Positions 29,098 through 38,244 of a stretch of DNA of 64,000 bases are shown piece after piece. The DNA is taken from positions 6,724,501 through 6,788,500 of the forward strand of contig NZ_CP074380.1 in NCBI RefSeq assembly GCF_022695595.1. The letters are read 5' to 3'. Each line of letters begins with the position of its first letter. Position 1 is the stretch's first letter. Source of the stretch: Streptomyces sp. MST-110588. GTDB taxonomy: Bacteria > Actinomycetota > Actinomycetes > Streptomycetales > Streptomycetaceae. Both the position numbers and the translations under genes were made by a program. Under the pieces are notes generated by a model. It searched no databases and was not told where the DNA came from. It saw nothing but the letters and a program-made list of their open reading frames with translations.

Positions 29098-30732
29098 ATG
29101 TCCGGGACGACCGCGTCCGGCAGTGAGCGGACGGCAGGTGTTCCCCGACAGCGAGGCAGTGGCAGTGGAGCGAACCGCTGGACCGTGCTGATCGTTCTGT
29201 GCGTCAGCCTGCTGTTCGTCGCGCTGGACACGACCATCCTTTACGTGGCCGTGCCCTCGGTCACCGAGGACCTGCGTCCCGGACCGGTGGAACTGCTCTG
29301 GATCGTCGACGTCTATCCGCTGATAGCGGCGTCGCTGCTCATCCTGTTCGGCACGCTCGGCGACCGCGTCGGGCGCCGGCGCATCCTCCTGCTCGGCTAC
29401 GGCCTGTTCGGACTGGCCTCGGCCGGCGCTGCGCTGGCCCCCAACCCGCAGATCCTGATGGTGGCGCGCGCCCTCCTCGGCATCGGCGGCGCGATGATCA
29501 TGCCCGCGACGCTGTCGATCCTGCGCCAGGTCTTCCCCGACCGGCGGGAGCGGGCGGTGGCGATCGGCGTGTGGAGCGCGGTGGCCGCGGTCGGCGCCGC
29601 CGTCGGCCCGGTCCTCGGCGGCTTCCTCGTCGAGAACTTCTGGTGGGGCTCGGTCTTCCTGATCAACCTCCCGATGATGACGGTGATGCTGCTGGTCGGC
29701 CGCTGGCTGCTGCCGGAGTCCCGGGGCGAGCGCAACGGCCCCTGGGACGTGGTCGGCGCCGTCATCGCGGCCCTGGGCGTCCTGGGCGTCGTCCTGGGCG
29801 TCAAACGCGTCGGCAGCGGGACCACGGTCCTGGACGCGACCACCCTGGGCCCCATAGCCGTCGGCGCGCTGCTGCTCCTGGTCTTCGTACGCCGCCAGCG
29901 CAGGCGCCGGCACCCGCTGATCGACCTGCGGCTGTTCGCCCGCCCGGCCTTCGGCACCTCGGTCGGCTGCATCGTCCTGGCGATGCTCGCCCTGGTCGGC
30001 CTCCAGCTCATCGCCGTCCAGTACCTCCAGCTCGTCCTCGGGCTGAGCCCGCTGGAGACCGGTCTGCGGCTGCTGCCGCTGGTCTTCTCCGCCATGGCCG
30101 CCGGCCTGACGGGCTCCCGCGTGCTCCAGGCGGTCGGCCCCCGCGTCATGGTCTCGCTGGGCTTCGTGCTCACCGCCGTCGCCGTGCTGTGCCTGACCGC
30201 GATGGACGAGCAGGACCGTTTCTGGCTGCTCGCCCTCGGCTTCGTGCTCCTGGGCTTCGGCTTCCAGACCACGCTGTTCGGCGCGTACGAATCCATGCTC
30301 AGCGAGGCCCCCGCCGAACAGGCCGGCGGCGCCGCGGCGATCGGCGAGACCTCCTACCAGCTCGGCGCCGGCATCGGCGTGGCCCTGCTGGGCAGCGTGA
30401 TGAACGCCGCCTACGCGCCGGGCCTGGCGCGGGTGGAGGGCGTACCGGAGCGGGCCTCGTCCGCGGCCTCCCACTCGCTCGGCGAGGCGTACAAGGTGGC
30501 GTCCGGCCTCGGCGAGAGCGCCCGGGCGGTGCTGCGCGAGGCGGCCCGGGGCTCCTTCCTCCACGGGCTGCACGTCACCCTCATCACCAGCGCCCTGCTG
30601 CTGCTGACCGGCGCCGGGATCGCGCTGCGGCTGCCGCGCCGGGCCGCGGACCCCGCCGAGCGGGCCGACGGCGAGGGCACCCAGGGGCAGGGCCGCGAGG
30701 CGGCCACCGCGGCGGCGAACGCCGGGTCCTGA
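29098..30732 (+). CDS. MFS transporter, DHA2 (EmrB/QacA) family
   Basis: 544 aa, fourteen predicted helices. Motif A is present after helix 2 (GTLGDRVGRRRILLLG). Motif C is GPVLGGFLVENF, and motif D1 is near the start (LDTTILYVAVPSV). Proton-driven drug or metabolite efflux is expected. ATG 29098 is preferred over GTG 29092 because AGGAGG lies 5 nt upstream. No divergent regulator is present. Confidence 0.88.
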   Translation: MSGTTASGSERTAGVPRQRGSGSGANRWTVLIVLCVSLLFVALDTTILYVAVPSVTEDLRPGPVELLWIVDVYPLIAASLLILFGTLGDRVGRRRILLLGYGLFGLASAGAALAPNPQILMVARALLGIGGAMIMPATLSILRQVFPDRRERAVAIGVWSAVAAVGAAVGPVLGGFLVENFWWGSVFLINLPMMTVMLLVGRWLLPESRGERNGPWDVVGAVIAALGVLGVVLGVKRVGSGTTVLDATTLGPIAVGALLLLVFVRRQRRRRHPLIDLRLFARPAFGTSVGCIVLAMLALVGLQLIAVQYLQLVLGLSPLETGLRLLPLVFSAMAAGLTGSRVLQAVGPRVMVSLGFVLTAVAVLCLTAMDEQDRFWLLALGFVLLGFGFQTTLFGAYESMLSEAPAEQAGGAAAIGETSYQLGAGIGVALLGSVMNAAYAPGLARVEGVPERASSAASHSLGEAYKVASGLGESARAVLREAARGSFLHGLHVTLITSALLLLTGAGIALRLPRRAADPAERADGEGTQGQGREAATAAANAGS

Positions 30733-30936
30733 CCCCCGGCGCCGCCGGACGGGACATGGGGCTTGTCGACGCGGCCCGGGGCCTGTTGCCGCGTCCGGGG
30801 CCTGTCGACGGGCCGTTCGGCCGGTGGTCCTGCGGCCGGGTGCCCCTTGTCGGTGCGGCGCGGTGGACCGTACCGTCGGACGCGAGTGACTACCACCGCT
30901 AGTTTTCGCGCGCCCAGCACCGCCGGAGGCCCCGCC

Positions 30937-32124
30937 ATGTCCGCATCCGCCCCGCCGCCGTTCGACCCCAGCGACCCGCTGGGCCTGGACGACCTGCTCA
31001 GCGACGAGGACCGCGCCGTCCGCGGCACCGTCCGGCAGTGGGCCGCCGACCGCGTGCTGCCGCACATCGCGCAGTGGTACGAGCGCGGCGAGGTGCCCGG
31101 CATCCGCGAGCTGGCCCGCGAACTGGGCGCCCTGGGCGCGCTGGGCATGTCCCTGGACGGCTACGGCTGCGCGGGCGCCTCGCACGTCCAGTACGGCCTG
31201 GCCTGCCTGGAACTGGAGGCCGCCGACTCCGGCATCCGCTCCCTGGTCTCCGTCCAGGGATCGCTGGCCATGTACGCGATCCACCGCTTCGGCTCGGAAG
31301 AGCAGAAGCAGGAGTGGCTGCCCCGGATGGCCGCCGGCGAGGTCATCGGCTGCTTCGGGCTGACCGAGCCGGACCACGGCTCCGACCCGGCCGGCATGCG
31401 TACGTACGCCAAGCGGGACGGCACCGACTGGGTGCTGACGGGCCGCAAGATGTGGATCACCAACGGGTCGGTCGCCGGCGTCGCGGTGGTCTGGGCCCGT
31501 ACGGACGACGGCATCCGCGGCTTCCTCGTGCCCGCCGGCACCCCCGGCCTCACCGCCCCCGAGATCCGGCACAAATGGTCCCTGCGCGCGTCCGTGACCA
31601 GCGAACTCGTCCTGGACGAGGTACGGCTGCCCGCCGCTGCCCTGCTGCCCGGCGCGAGCGGCCTGCGCGGACCGCTGAGCTGTCTGAGCCACGCCCGCTA
31701 CGGCATCGTGTGGGGCTCGATGGGCGCGGCCCGCACCTGCTTCGAGGCGGCACTGGAGTACTCCCGGACCCGCGAGCAGTTCGGCCGGCCGATCGGCGGC
31801 TTCCAGCTCACCCAGGCCAAGCTCGCCGACATGGCCGTCGAGCTGCACAAGGGCGTACTCCTCGCCCACCACCTGGGGCGGCGCTTCGATGAGGGGACCC
31901 TGCGCCCGGAGCAGATCAGCTTCGGCAAGCTCAACAACGTACGGGAGGCGATCGAGATCTGCCGCACGTCCCGGACGATCCTGGGCGCCAACGGGGTCTC
32001 GCTCGAATACCCCGTCATGCGGCACGCGACCAATCTGGAGTCGGTGCTCACCTATGAGGGCACCGTCGAAATGCACCAGCTCGTCCTGGGCAAGGCGCTC
32101 ACCGGGCTGGACGCGTTCCGCTGA
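30937..32124 (+). CDS. Acyl-CoA dehydrogenase, glutaryl-CoA dehydrogenase-like
   Basis: 395 aa flavoprotein. It has CFGLTEPDHGSDPAGMRT and KMWITNGSVAG (FAD/substrate-binding signature), SYGVFTEQ-region equivalent YSRTREQFGRPIGGFQL and the catalytic base segment SVLTYEGTVEMHQLVLG. The Glu-bearing YEGT and short lid resemble glutaryl-CoA dehydrogenases. Start at ATG with CGGAGG upstream. Substrate is inferred from overall resemblance only. Confidence 0.88.
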   Translation: MSASAPPPFDPSDPLGLDDLLSDEDRAVRGTVRQWAADRVLPHIAQWYERGEVPGIRELARELGALGALGMSLDGYGCAGASHVQYGLACLELEAADSGIRSLVSVQGSLAMYAIHRFGSEEQKQEWLPRMAAGEVIGCFGLTEPDHGSDPAGMRTYAKRDGTDWVLTGRKMWITNGSVAGVAVVWARTDDGIRGFLVPAGTPGLTAPEIRHKWSLRASVTSELVLDEVRLPAAALLPGASGLRGPLSCLSHARYGIVWGSMGAARTCFEAALEYSRTREQFGRPIGGFQLTQAKLADMAVELHKGVLLAHHLGRRFDEGTLRPEQISFGKLNNVREAIEICRTSRTILGANGVSLEYPVMRHATNLESVLTYEGTVEMHQLVLGKALTGLDAFR

Positions 32125-32127
32125 CGG

Positions 32128-32190
32128 AGACGCAGCCGCAGACGCACCGATGACGGGGACGCAGCCGGAGACGTTCCGATGACGGGGAGC
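32128..32190. repeat. About 30-bp direct repeats after the acyl-CoA dehydrogenase gene
   Basis: Two full and one partial copies of a unit reading GATGACGGGGACGCAGCC followed by GGAGACGTTCC-like sequence. Confidence 0.7.
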
Positions 32191-32243
32191 GTCCCGTGAC
32201 GGAACCGGTCCGGTGGGCGGCGGTCCGGCGGGCGGCCGTCCGG

Positions 32244-32277
32244 CCGGGAGGGCGGGGGCGTCGAGGCGGCCTCCCGG
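32244..32277. terminator. Hairpin between convergent genes
   Basis: 8-bp stem CCGGGAGG/CCTCCCGG, 9 nt from the stop of the SepF-like gene. Probable shared terminator. Confidence 0.55.
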
Positions 32278-32286
32278 TCGGGCGCT

Positions 32287-32739
32287 TCAGCTCTGGTTGA
32301 AGAATCCGCCCTCGCCGCGGCGGCCGTTCGTCTCGCCGTTGAGGACCTTGTAGTCGGCGGGCGTGAGCAGGAAGACCCGGGTCGCCACCCGTTCGATGGA
32401 GCCGCGCAGCCCGAAGGTCAGCCCGGCGGCGAAGTCGACCACCCGCTTGGCGTCGGCGGGCTCCATGGACGTCAGATTGACGATGACCGGTACGCCGTCC
32501 CGGAACAGCTCGCCGATGCCGCGCGCGTCCCGGAAGCTGCTGGGGGTGACGGTGGCGATACGGGTGCCCTGGTTCTGCGCCCCCTCGTCGGCCACCCGTA
32601 CCCGTGGGTCGGTCGCCCAGGGGCCGGCGCCCGTCGCCTCGGGCTCGGGACCCTCGGCGTAGTCGTCGTCGTAGTAGCGCTCGTCGTCGTTGTCGTCGAC
32701 GAGGCCAAGCCAGGCACTTGCCTTGCGCACCGATCCCAT
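32287..32739 (-). CDS. SepF-like cell division protein (SflA/SflB type)
   Basis: 150 aa. The N-terminal amphipathic membrane-binding helix ([16 protein letters not shown]) is followed by an acidic linker with [10 protein letters not shown]. The SepF core ([40 protein letters not shown]) and the family's terminal GGFFNQS complete it. SepF-type proteins tether FtsZ to the membrane. It is shorter than main SepF, like the SepF-like paralogues of Streptomyces. The neighbourhood suggests sflA, but that rests on memory of gene order. ATG with AGAGGAGG. Confidence 0.88.
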   Translation of the reverse strand: MGSVRKASAWLGLVDDNDDERYYDDDYAEGPEPEATGAGPWATDPRVRVADEGAQNQGTRIATVTPSSFRDARGIGELFRDGVPVIVNLTSMEPADAKRVVDFAAGLTFGLRGSIERVATRVFLLTPADYKVLNGETNGRRGEGGFFNQS

Positions 32740-33180
32740 TGACGCCTCCTCTCACCCGCGGCGTGTGTGTCCGCACCTCTATGGTCGTCCATGATGCGGA
32801 TGGTGTGCCAAGTGGATAGCCGCCGCACGGGGGGTTCGTGACACATCTGGTGCAAACAGGGTGGCGTGTCGTCAGCTCCGGGGCTAGTCAGGGGAGGCGG
32901 CGATGTGACGGGCGTCATGGTGAGAACCTACGGGTCGTCACCGGACTTGTGTTGACGAGGGGCGGCATTCCGGGCATTGCCCCATCGCCGGCCTGTGACC
33001 GGAATGTCCGTTGGCATGGGAGATGGGGGCAATGCGAGCAATGTGAGACGTGAGGGGAAGGTGCGGAGCGAGGGGAGCATGAGGGGCGTGAAGGCGCACG
33101 GGGAGGAAGGGGCCTTCGCGGGAAGGCGGCTTCCAAAGGGAGACCACGTCGGGAACTCGTCCCCGAAGAGGCCGGGAGGG

Positions 33181-33252
33181 GCCGGGAACGCTGTCCCGGG
33201 AGAGGCCGGGAACGCTGTCCCCGGAGGGACCGGGAACGCTGTCCCCGGAGAG
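33181..33252. repeat. 24-bp tandem repeat, three units
   Basis: Three near-identical units of GCCGGGAACGCTGTCCCCGG plus 4 nt. It lies in the 824-nt gene-poor stretch 32740-33563. That stretch also holds a purine-rich segment (33040-33150) and no convincing coding sequence; frames open across it have poor codon bias. Confidence 0.85.
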
Positions 33253-33514
33253 CGGCCCGGCCGGTGCGGCGACGGGCGTGGGGCAGGGCGTCAGCTCGTA
33301 CAGGAGGAGGACCACACCCGACCGAAGTCGATGTGGTCGCGCGTGACCAGCCACTGCCGTGTGTGCATACGGCCAAGTGGAACAGGCATCTGTTGGCGCG
33401 TCAACCGGCTTGTGACACGCCCCTCACCCGCCGGGCGGCCTTGACAGCGGGCCACGCACACCCCATAGCCTCAAAGGGCCGGTCGTGCTGAGGGGCGCGG
33501 CCCGCACCGCCCGT

Positions 33515-33563
33515 GTGAAGGCGCAATCCCCGTGACATTCCACCGACTTCACGGAGCCTTCAC
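33515..33563. promoter_or_regulatory. 8-bp inverted repeat before the oxidoreductase genes
   Basis: GTGAAGGC and GCCTTCAC, separated by 33 nt, lie immediately before a small candidate leader ORF. Could be a regulator site or an RNA stem. Confidence 0.35.
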
Positions 33564-33671
33564 ATGCCTCCCCGTCAAAACCACCCCGGCCCCGCTCGCG
33601 CCCTCCACCCTGGTCGCGACCTCGCCCTCGCCCTCCACCCTCCCGTCCTCGTCCCGGCCGGTGTCCGATGA
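33564..33671 (+). CDS. Possible 35-codon leader ORF
   Basis: ATG 33564 with GGAG 7 nt upstream. The product would be Pro/His/Leu/Ala-rich (MPPRQNHPGPARALHPG...). Its TGA overlaps the ATG of the downstream gene (ATGA), suggesting coupling. No family recognised. Confidence 0.3.
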   Translation: MPPRQNHPGPARALHPGRDLALALHPPVLVPAGVR

Positions 33672-35590
33672 GGCCCGCCGTCGTCATCGTCGGAGCCGGG
33701 CCGCGCGGGACCGGGATCCTGGAGCGGATCGCCGCCAACGCCCCCGAGCTGTACGGTGCCGGGCCGCTGGACCTGCACCTGGTCGACCCGTACCCGCCCG
33801 GCGGCGGCCGGACCTGGCGCCGCGACCAGTCCCCGCTGCTGTGGACGAACTCCACCGCCGAGGACATCACCCTGTTCACCGACGCCTCCGTCGAGCAGGA
33901 AGGGCCCGTACGGCCCGGACCCTCGCTCGCCGAATGGGCGCGCCGGGTGCGCACGGGCGGAACCGGCCTCGACGCCGACCCGGAACTCGTCGCCGCCGCA
34001 GCGGAGTCGGGCGACCAGGACTTCCCCTCCCGGCAGGTGCAAAGTGCCTACCTGGAGTGGGTGTACGGGCAGACGGTGGCGGCCCTGCCACCCGGGACCA
34101 CCGTCCACGAGCACCGCCGCAGGGCGGTACGCGTCGCGGGTCCGCGCAACGGACAGCAGCAGGTGTGGCTCGAAGGGAGCCCTTCGCCGCTGATCGCCGA
34201 TCTCGTCGTCCTGGCCCTGGGCCATCCGGACCCCGAGCCGCCGCGCGAACAGCGGGCGCTCGCCCGCTTCGCGGCCCGCCACCACCTGACCTACCTGCCG
34301 CCGCAGCCCACCGCCGACAGCGACCTGCTCGTACTGCCGCCCGGCGAACCGGTGATCGTACGCGGCCTCGGCCTCGCCTTCATCGACCTGATGGTGCTGC
34401 TGACACAGGGCCGCGGCGGCTCGTACACGACCGGCGCCGACGGCGTGCCGGTCTACCGGCCCTCCGGGCGGGAACCGCTGCTGTACGTCGGTTCGCGGCG
34501 CGGCGTCCCCTACCACTCCAAGATCGGCTACGACGGCCGCGACGAACAGCCGGCGCTGCCGCGCTTCTTCGGCCCCGAGCGCGTGGACGCGCTGCTCGCC
34601 CGGCCCGGCGGCTGGGACTTCCGGCGCCACGTGTGGCCGCAGGTGGCCAAGGAACTCGCCTACGCCCACTACCACCGGCTGTTCCACGACCACCCCGGAC
34701 GGACAGCCATGAACTGGAGCGACTTCGAGGAGAAGTACGCCCTGACCGAGCCGGGCGAGGCGGCACTGCACGCCCTGGTCGCCGCCGCCGTCCCCGACCC
34801 CGCCGACCGGTTCGACCCCGACGCGCTGGACCGCCCGCTGGCCGGTCTCCGCCTCCCTGACACCGACGCCCTCCAGGACGCGGTACGCGCTCACATCGAG
34901 GCCGACCTCACCCGGCGTCATGACCCCGCGCACAGCCCGGACCTGGCGGTCTTCCACGCCCTGCGGTCGGTGTACGGACAGCTCCTGCGCCTTGGCGACC
35001 CCGGCCCCTGGTGGCACGGCTTCTTCGGCTTCCTGGCCTCCGGACCGCCCGGCCCGCGCCTGTGGCAGCTCCTCGCGCTCTCCCGCGCCGGCGTGGTGCG
35101 CTTCCTGGGACCGGACACCACCGTCACCGCCGACGCGGAACGCGGACTGTTCCGCGCGGCCGGCGCGAGCGTTCCCGGGGCCACGGTGGAAGCCCGCGCG
35201 CTGGTGGAGGCACGGCTGCCCGCACCGTCCGTGGCACGGACACGGGACCCGCTGCTGCGCGCTCTGTACGCCGACGGCGCGGCGGCCACCCCCGGCGGGC
35301 TGCTGGCCGTCGATCCGGCCGACGCCCGGATCCTGGACCGCGCGGGACGCCCGCACCCGCGCCGTTTCGCCCTGGGGCCGTACACCGACGCCCGCGCGGC
35401 CACGGCGTTCGCCCGGCCCCGTACCAACGCCCCCGCGTTCCGGCAGAACGACGCCGCCGCCCGCGCGCTGCTCACCTTCCTGCGCGACCGGCCCGCGAGG
35501 ACGGCCATGGCCGCGGCCACGACCACGGCCACCGCCTCCCGTCGGCTGCGGACCTCGGCCTCCTGGGCACCCTGCGCCGCCGACCGGTGA
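33668..35590 (+). CDS. FAD/NAD(P)-binding protein
   Basis: 640 aa. N-terminal Rossmann motif AVVIVGAGPRGTGILERIA, then the DPYPPGGGRTWR segment common in the NAD_binding_9 family. A second nucleotide-binding region is at about 225 (VIVRGLGLAFIDLMVLLTQG), then RGVPYHSKIGYDGRDE. Overall it resembles actinobacterial FAD-NAD(P)-binding monooxygenase-like proteins of unassigned substrate. It precedes a luciferase-like flavin oxidoreductase by 190 nt, suggesting a joint oxidative pathway. The last about 20 residues have odd composition, so a terminal frame error is possible. Confidence 0.8.
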   Translation: MRPAVVIVGAGPRGTGILERIAANAPELYGAGPLDLHLVDPYPPGGGRTWRRDQSPLLWTNSTAEDITLFTDASVEQEGPVRPGPSLAEWARRVRTGGTGLDADPELVAAAAESGDQDFPSRQVQSAYLEWVYGQTVAALPPGTTVHEHRRRAVRVAGPRNGQQQVWLEGSPSPLIADLVVLALGHPDPEPPREQRALARFAARHHLTYLPPQPTADSDLLVLPPGEPVIVRGLGLAFIDLMVLLTQGRGGSYTTGADGVPVYRPSGREPLLYVGSRRGVPYHSKIGYDGRDEQPALPRFFGPERVDALLARPGGWDFRRHVWPQVAKELAYAHYHRLFHDHPGRTAMNWSDFEEKYALTEPGEAALHALVAAAVPDPADRFDPDALDRPLAGLRLPDTDALQDAVRAHIEADLTRRHDPAHSPDLAVFHALRSVYGQLLRLGDPGPWWHGFFGFLASGPPGPRLWQLLALSRAGVVRFLGPDTTVTADAERGLFRAAGASVPGATVEARALVEARLPAPSVARTRDPLLRALYADGAAATPGGLLAVDPADARILDRAGRPHPRRFALGPYTDARAATAFARPRTNAPAFRQNDAAARALLTFLRDRPARTAMAAATTTATASRRLRTSASWAPCAADR

Positions 35591-35780
35591 GCGCCACGGC
35601 TGAGCGGCCCGGCACCGGCTCACCGCACCGCCCTCAACGCCCCCGCACGCACCGACAACGCCCGCCCCGGCTGCCGACACACAACAGCCCCCGCACCCCC
35701 GACCCCCCAGTTTCCCCTTGGCCCCTCCCTTCCCTCCCCTCCCTTTCTCTCCCCCCCGCCGCCCGATGAAAGGCCCGCCC

Positions 35781-36896
35781 ATGCCCGTACTCCGCCGCCC
35801 CCTCCACCTGGCCGCCGCACTCGACGGCCCCGGCGGCCCCGAGCGTGACGAGCCCGGACACCACGTCCGTCTCGCCCGTCTCGCCGAGCGCGGCACCCTT
35901 GACTTCGTGACGCTCGGCGACTCCTTCGGCCGGCCCGGTCCCGACGCGCTGGCCGTACTGGCCAGGGCGGCTGTGCTGACCGGGCGGATCGGTCTGGTCC
36001 CGACCGTCACCACCAGCCACACCGAACCGTTCCACCTCTTCACCGCCATCAGCACCCTGGAGCGGCTCAGCCGCGGCCGGGCGGGCTGGACGATCGACGT
36101 CCCGGCGCCCCCGACCGAGACCGCGCCTCCCGGCCGGCGACCCGCCGCTCCCGCCACTTCCACCACTTCCGCCGAGGAGCTGTGGCGCGAGACCACCGAG
36201 GCCACCGCCGCCGCCACCCAGCTCCGGACAGTCCGGACGGACGACGTCGCGACCCATGACGTACCGCCAGAACACGTCCCCGAGCGCGGCAATCGACCCC
36301 TTGCCGGCTTCCAGGACACGCCCCTCCCCATCTTCGGGCCCTCCAGCGTCCCCAGATCCCCACAGGGCCACCCGGTCATCGCCGTGGACGCGACCGAGGA
36401 GGTCGTACGGGACCTGGCCGCGACCCGCGCCGATGTCGCGTTCGTACGCGCCGAGGACCCGGAGACGGCCGGCGCGGTCCGGCGGGACCTGCGCGCACGG
36501 GCCCGTGCGCACGGCCGTGACCCGGACCGGCTGCTGGTACTGGCCTCGCTGCCGGTCGAGCTCTACACGTCCGGGGACGCCGTGGGACTGGCCGACCTCA
36601 TCGGCGACTGGTACGCGGACGGCGCGGCCGACGGCTTCCATATCCGCCCCGCCGACCCCGTACGCGACCTCCCCCTCCTCGTCGACGGAACGGTCCCGGT
36701 GCTCCAACACCGCTGCCTGCTCCGCCGCTTCTACCCGGGGGCCACCCTGCGGGAACACCTGGGCCTACCCCGCCCCGCCGGCCGCCACACCACTCCACCC
36801 ACACGATCCGCACAAAAAGAAAGCACGCCACCCCCCACACACGAAGAGACCCCGCGCGAGAACCCTGCACGCAAGGAAGAACCGATCCTCCGATGA
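35781..36896 (+). CDS. LLM-class flavin-dependent oxidoreductase
   Basis: 371 aa luciferase-like monooxygenase fold. It has HHVRLARLAERGTLDFVTLGDS, LARAAVLTGRIGLVPTVTTS, and HTEPFHLFTAISTLERLSRGR followed by GW, the NtaA/SnaA/DszA-type subgroup. The C-terminal motif is GAADGFHIRPADP. The 100-residue insert present in full-length family members is short here. The last 35 residues are low-complexity Pro/Thr/Glu-rich. Start ATG 35781 has AAAGG 7 nt upstream; ATG 35766 is an alternative. Reduced FMN would be the co-substrate; substrate unknown. Confidence 0.8.
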   Translation: MPVLRRPLHLAAALDGPGGPERDEPGHHVRLARLAERGTLDFVTLGDSFGRPGPDALAVLARAAVLTGRIGLVPTVTTSHTEPFHLFTAISTLERLSRGRAGWTIDVPAPPTETAPPGRRPAAPATSTTSAEELWRETTEATAAATQLRTVRTDDVATHDVPPEHVPERGNRPLAGFQDTPLPIFGPSSVPRSPQGHPVIAVDATEEVVRDLAATRADVAFVRAEDPETAGAVRRDLRARARAHGRDPDRLLVLASLPVELYTSGDAVGLADLIGDWYADGAADGFHIRPADPVRDLPLLVDGTVPVLQHRCLLRRFYPGATLREHLGLPRPAGRHTTPPTRSAQKESTPPPTHEETPRENPARKEEPILR

Positions 36897-36989
36897 ACGC
36901 CCACCCACCGCACCGACAAATCCCCCTCACCGCACCCCCACACCTCCCCGACGCCAACACCACCCCCATGTGATCCGCCCCCCGATCTG

Positions 36990-37235
36990 AGCACCCGCGC
37001 TCCGGAACCCCAGAAACCCTCGCTCCGGCACTCCTGCTCCGGAAATCCCCACGCCGGGCGCCCCCGCTCCGACCACCCCTGCTCCGGAAATCCCCGCACT
37101 GGGAGCCCCGTGCTGGGCGCTCCTGCTCCGTGCTGGGGACCCCTGCTCCGGGAACTCCGCGCTTGAATCCCCGTGCTGGACCCCTGCTCCGGGCACCCCG
37201 CACTGGGCACTCCGCAACCCTGCTCCGGGCGTCCC
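36990..37235. repeat. Degenerate about 15-bp repeat array
   Basis: About 16 imperfect units built on CCTGCTCCGGAAATC and CCCGCACTGGGAGCC. Period is near 15 bp. No gene is supported. Part of a gene-free block 36897-38244. Confidence 0.75.
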
Positions 37236-37242
37236 GGGCCAC

Positions 37243-37647
37243 GGTTCCGGCCGCCCGTCTTCGGGTAACCCCCCAGTTGGGAGAACGGGTGCGTTCGATT
37301 TGCCCAGTAGGTGCTCGGGGGGCGGGGTGGCAGCGGGGTGGCGTGTGTAGCGCCGCGTCGCGTACGTTCCGGTTCGCGCCCTCGATCCGTGCCCTGGTAC
37401 GGGGGCCTGGCCGCCTGCTCTCGGTGCTTCGGTCCCGGGATTCGGCCGCTTGCCTCAGTGCTCCAGTGCCAGGGGCCAGCCGCTTGCCTCAGTGCTCCGG
37501 GCAAGGGGCTTGGCTGCTTGTCTCAGTGCTGCGGGGGAAGGGGGCCGGCTGCTTGTCTCGGTGCACCAGGTCAGGGTTCCGGCCGCCCGTCTTCGGGTAA
37601 CCCCCAGCTGGGGGGACAGGTGTGTTCGATTCGTCCAGTTGGTGCCA
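37243..37647. repeat. About 75-bp direct repeat, two copies 332 bp apart
   Basis: Copies at 37243-37318 and 37575-37647. Both begin GGTTCCGGCCGCCCGTCTTC and run through GGGTAACCCCC, then a GTTCGATT-containing half. Similarity is roughly 85 percent by eye. They bracket the 34-bp array. Confidence 0.8.
37413..37585. repeat. 34/35-bp tandem repeat, five units
   Basis: Units start near 37413, 37448, 37482, 37516 and 37551. Each begins GCTTGCCTCAGTGCT or a close variant. Period is not a multiple of three, which argues against coding. Confidence 0.85.
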
Positions 37648-37734
37648 TGGGTGCTGTGGGTGTTGTGGGGTGCTCGGGACAGGCGGGGGCCGCGGGCTGG
37701 GGCGTGCGGGTGCGGTGCGGTGAGGGCGGCTAGC

Positions 37735-37885
37735 AGCGGTGCGGGGTGTCGGCCTCGGGGTGGGTGGTTGGCGGCCGTACGGGGCGTCGGCTCTGGGATG
37801 GGCGGCTGGTAGCGGTGCGGGGCGTTGGCTCTGGGATGGGCGGCTGGCGGCGGTATGTGGTGTCGGCCCCGGGGTGGGGTTCCGT
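37735..37885. repeat. 38-bp tandem repeat, four units
   Basis: Units share GCGGGGCGTCGGCTCTGGGA followed by TGGGCGGCTGG. Copies are spaced 38 bp. Non-coding by the same period argument. The remaining sequence up to the protease gene (37886-38244) has no recognisable gene. Confidence 0.85.
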
Positions 37886-38244
37886 CTTTCGTTCGCCTGT
37901 GTCGGCGGGGGCTCTTTTCCGTACGCCGTGCTGCGCGCCGGGGGAGGAGGGGGAACCGCGCCGGGCGGTGTCGCGTCCAAGGCGCGACCGAGGGGGTCAA
38001 CCGCCGCCCCGGCGCGTGGGGTTGAGGCTGCCGGGGCGGTGCGGATCGGGTGCTCCGGGCGCGCGACGGGCTCCGTACGCGCGTCCGAAAGGCACCCTTG
38101 CGCGGCCGGAGCCGTACCCCGAGACTCCCGAGCAGCGCTTGTCAGGGGCACGCGAAAAACGGATGTGCGGATTCCAGCGTGCTCCGTGGCTGCGCCTCAC
38201 GGGCCCGCCCTTCGGCGGCCCCCCGATCCCCCTCGGAGGAACAA

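Noticed and set aside
29017..32076. Open frame of about 1000 codons on the minus strand
   Set aside because: Antisense to the MFS and acyl-CoA dehydrogenase genes; His/Gln/Gly/Arg-rich composition with no domain.
33575..36379. Open frame of over 900 codons on the minus strand
   Set aside because: Antisense to the FAD/NAD(P)-binding and LLM genes; no motif and poor composition.
37290..37310. tRNA T-arm or attachment site suggested by GTTCGATT
   Set aside because: No cloverleaf, no anticodon arm and no integrase nearby.
36990..37885. CRISPR array
   Set aside because: Units are contiguous tandem repeats without unique spacers, degenerate, and no cas genes are present.
37489..38151. Pro/His/Arg-rich protein encoded by the repeat block
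   Set aside because: Repeat periods of 34/35 and 38 bp shift frame in each unit, there is no ribosome site, and composition differs from real genes here.
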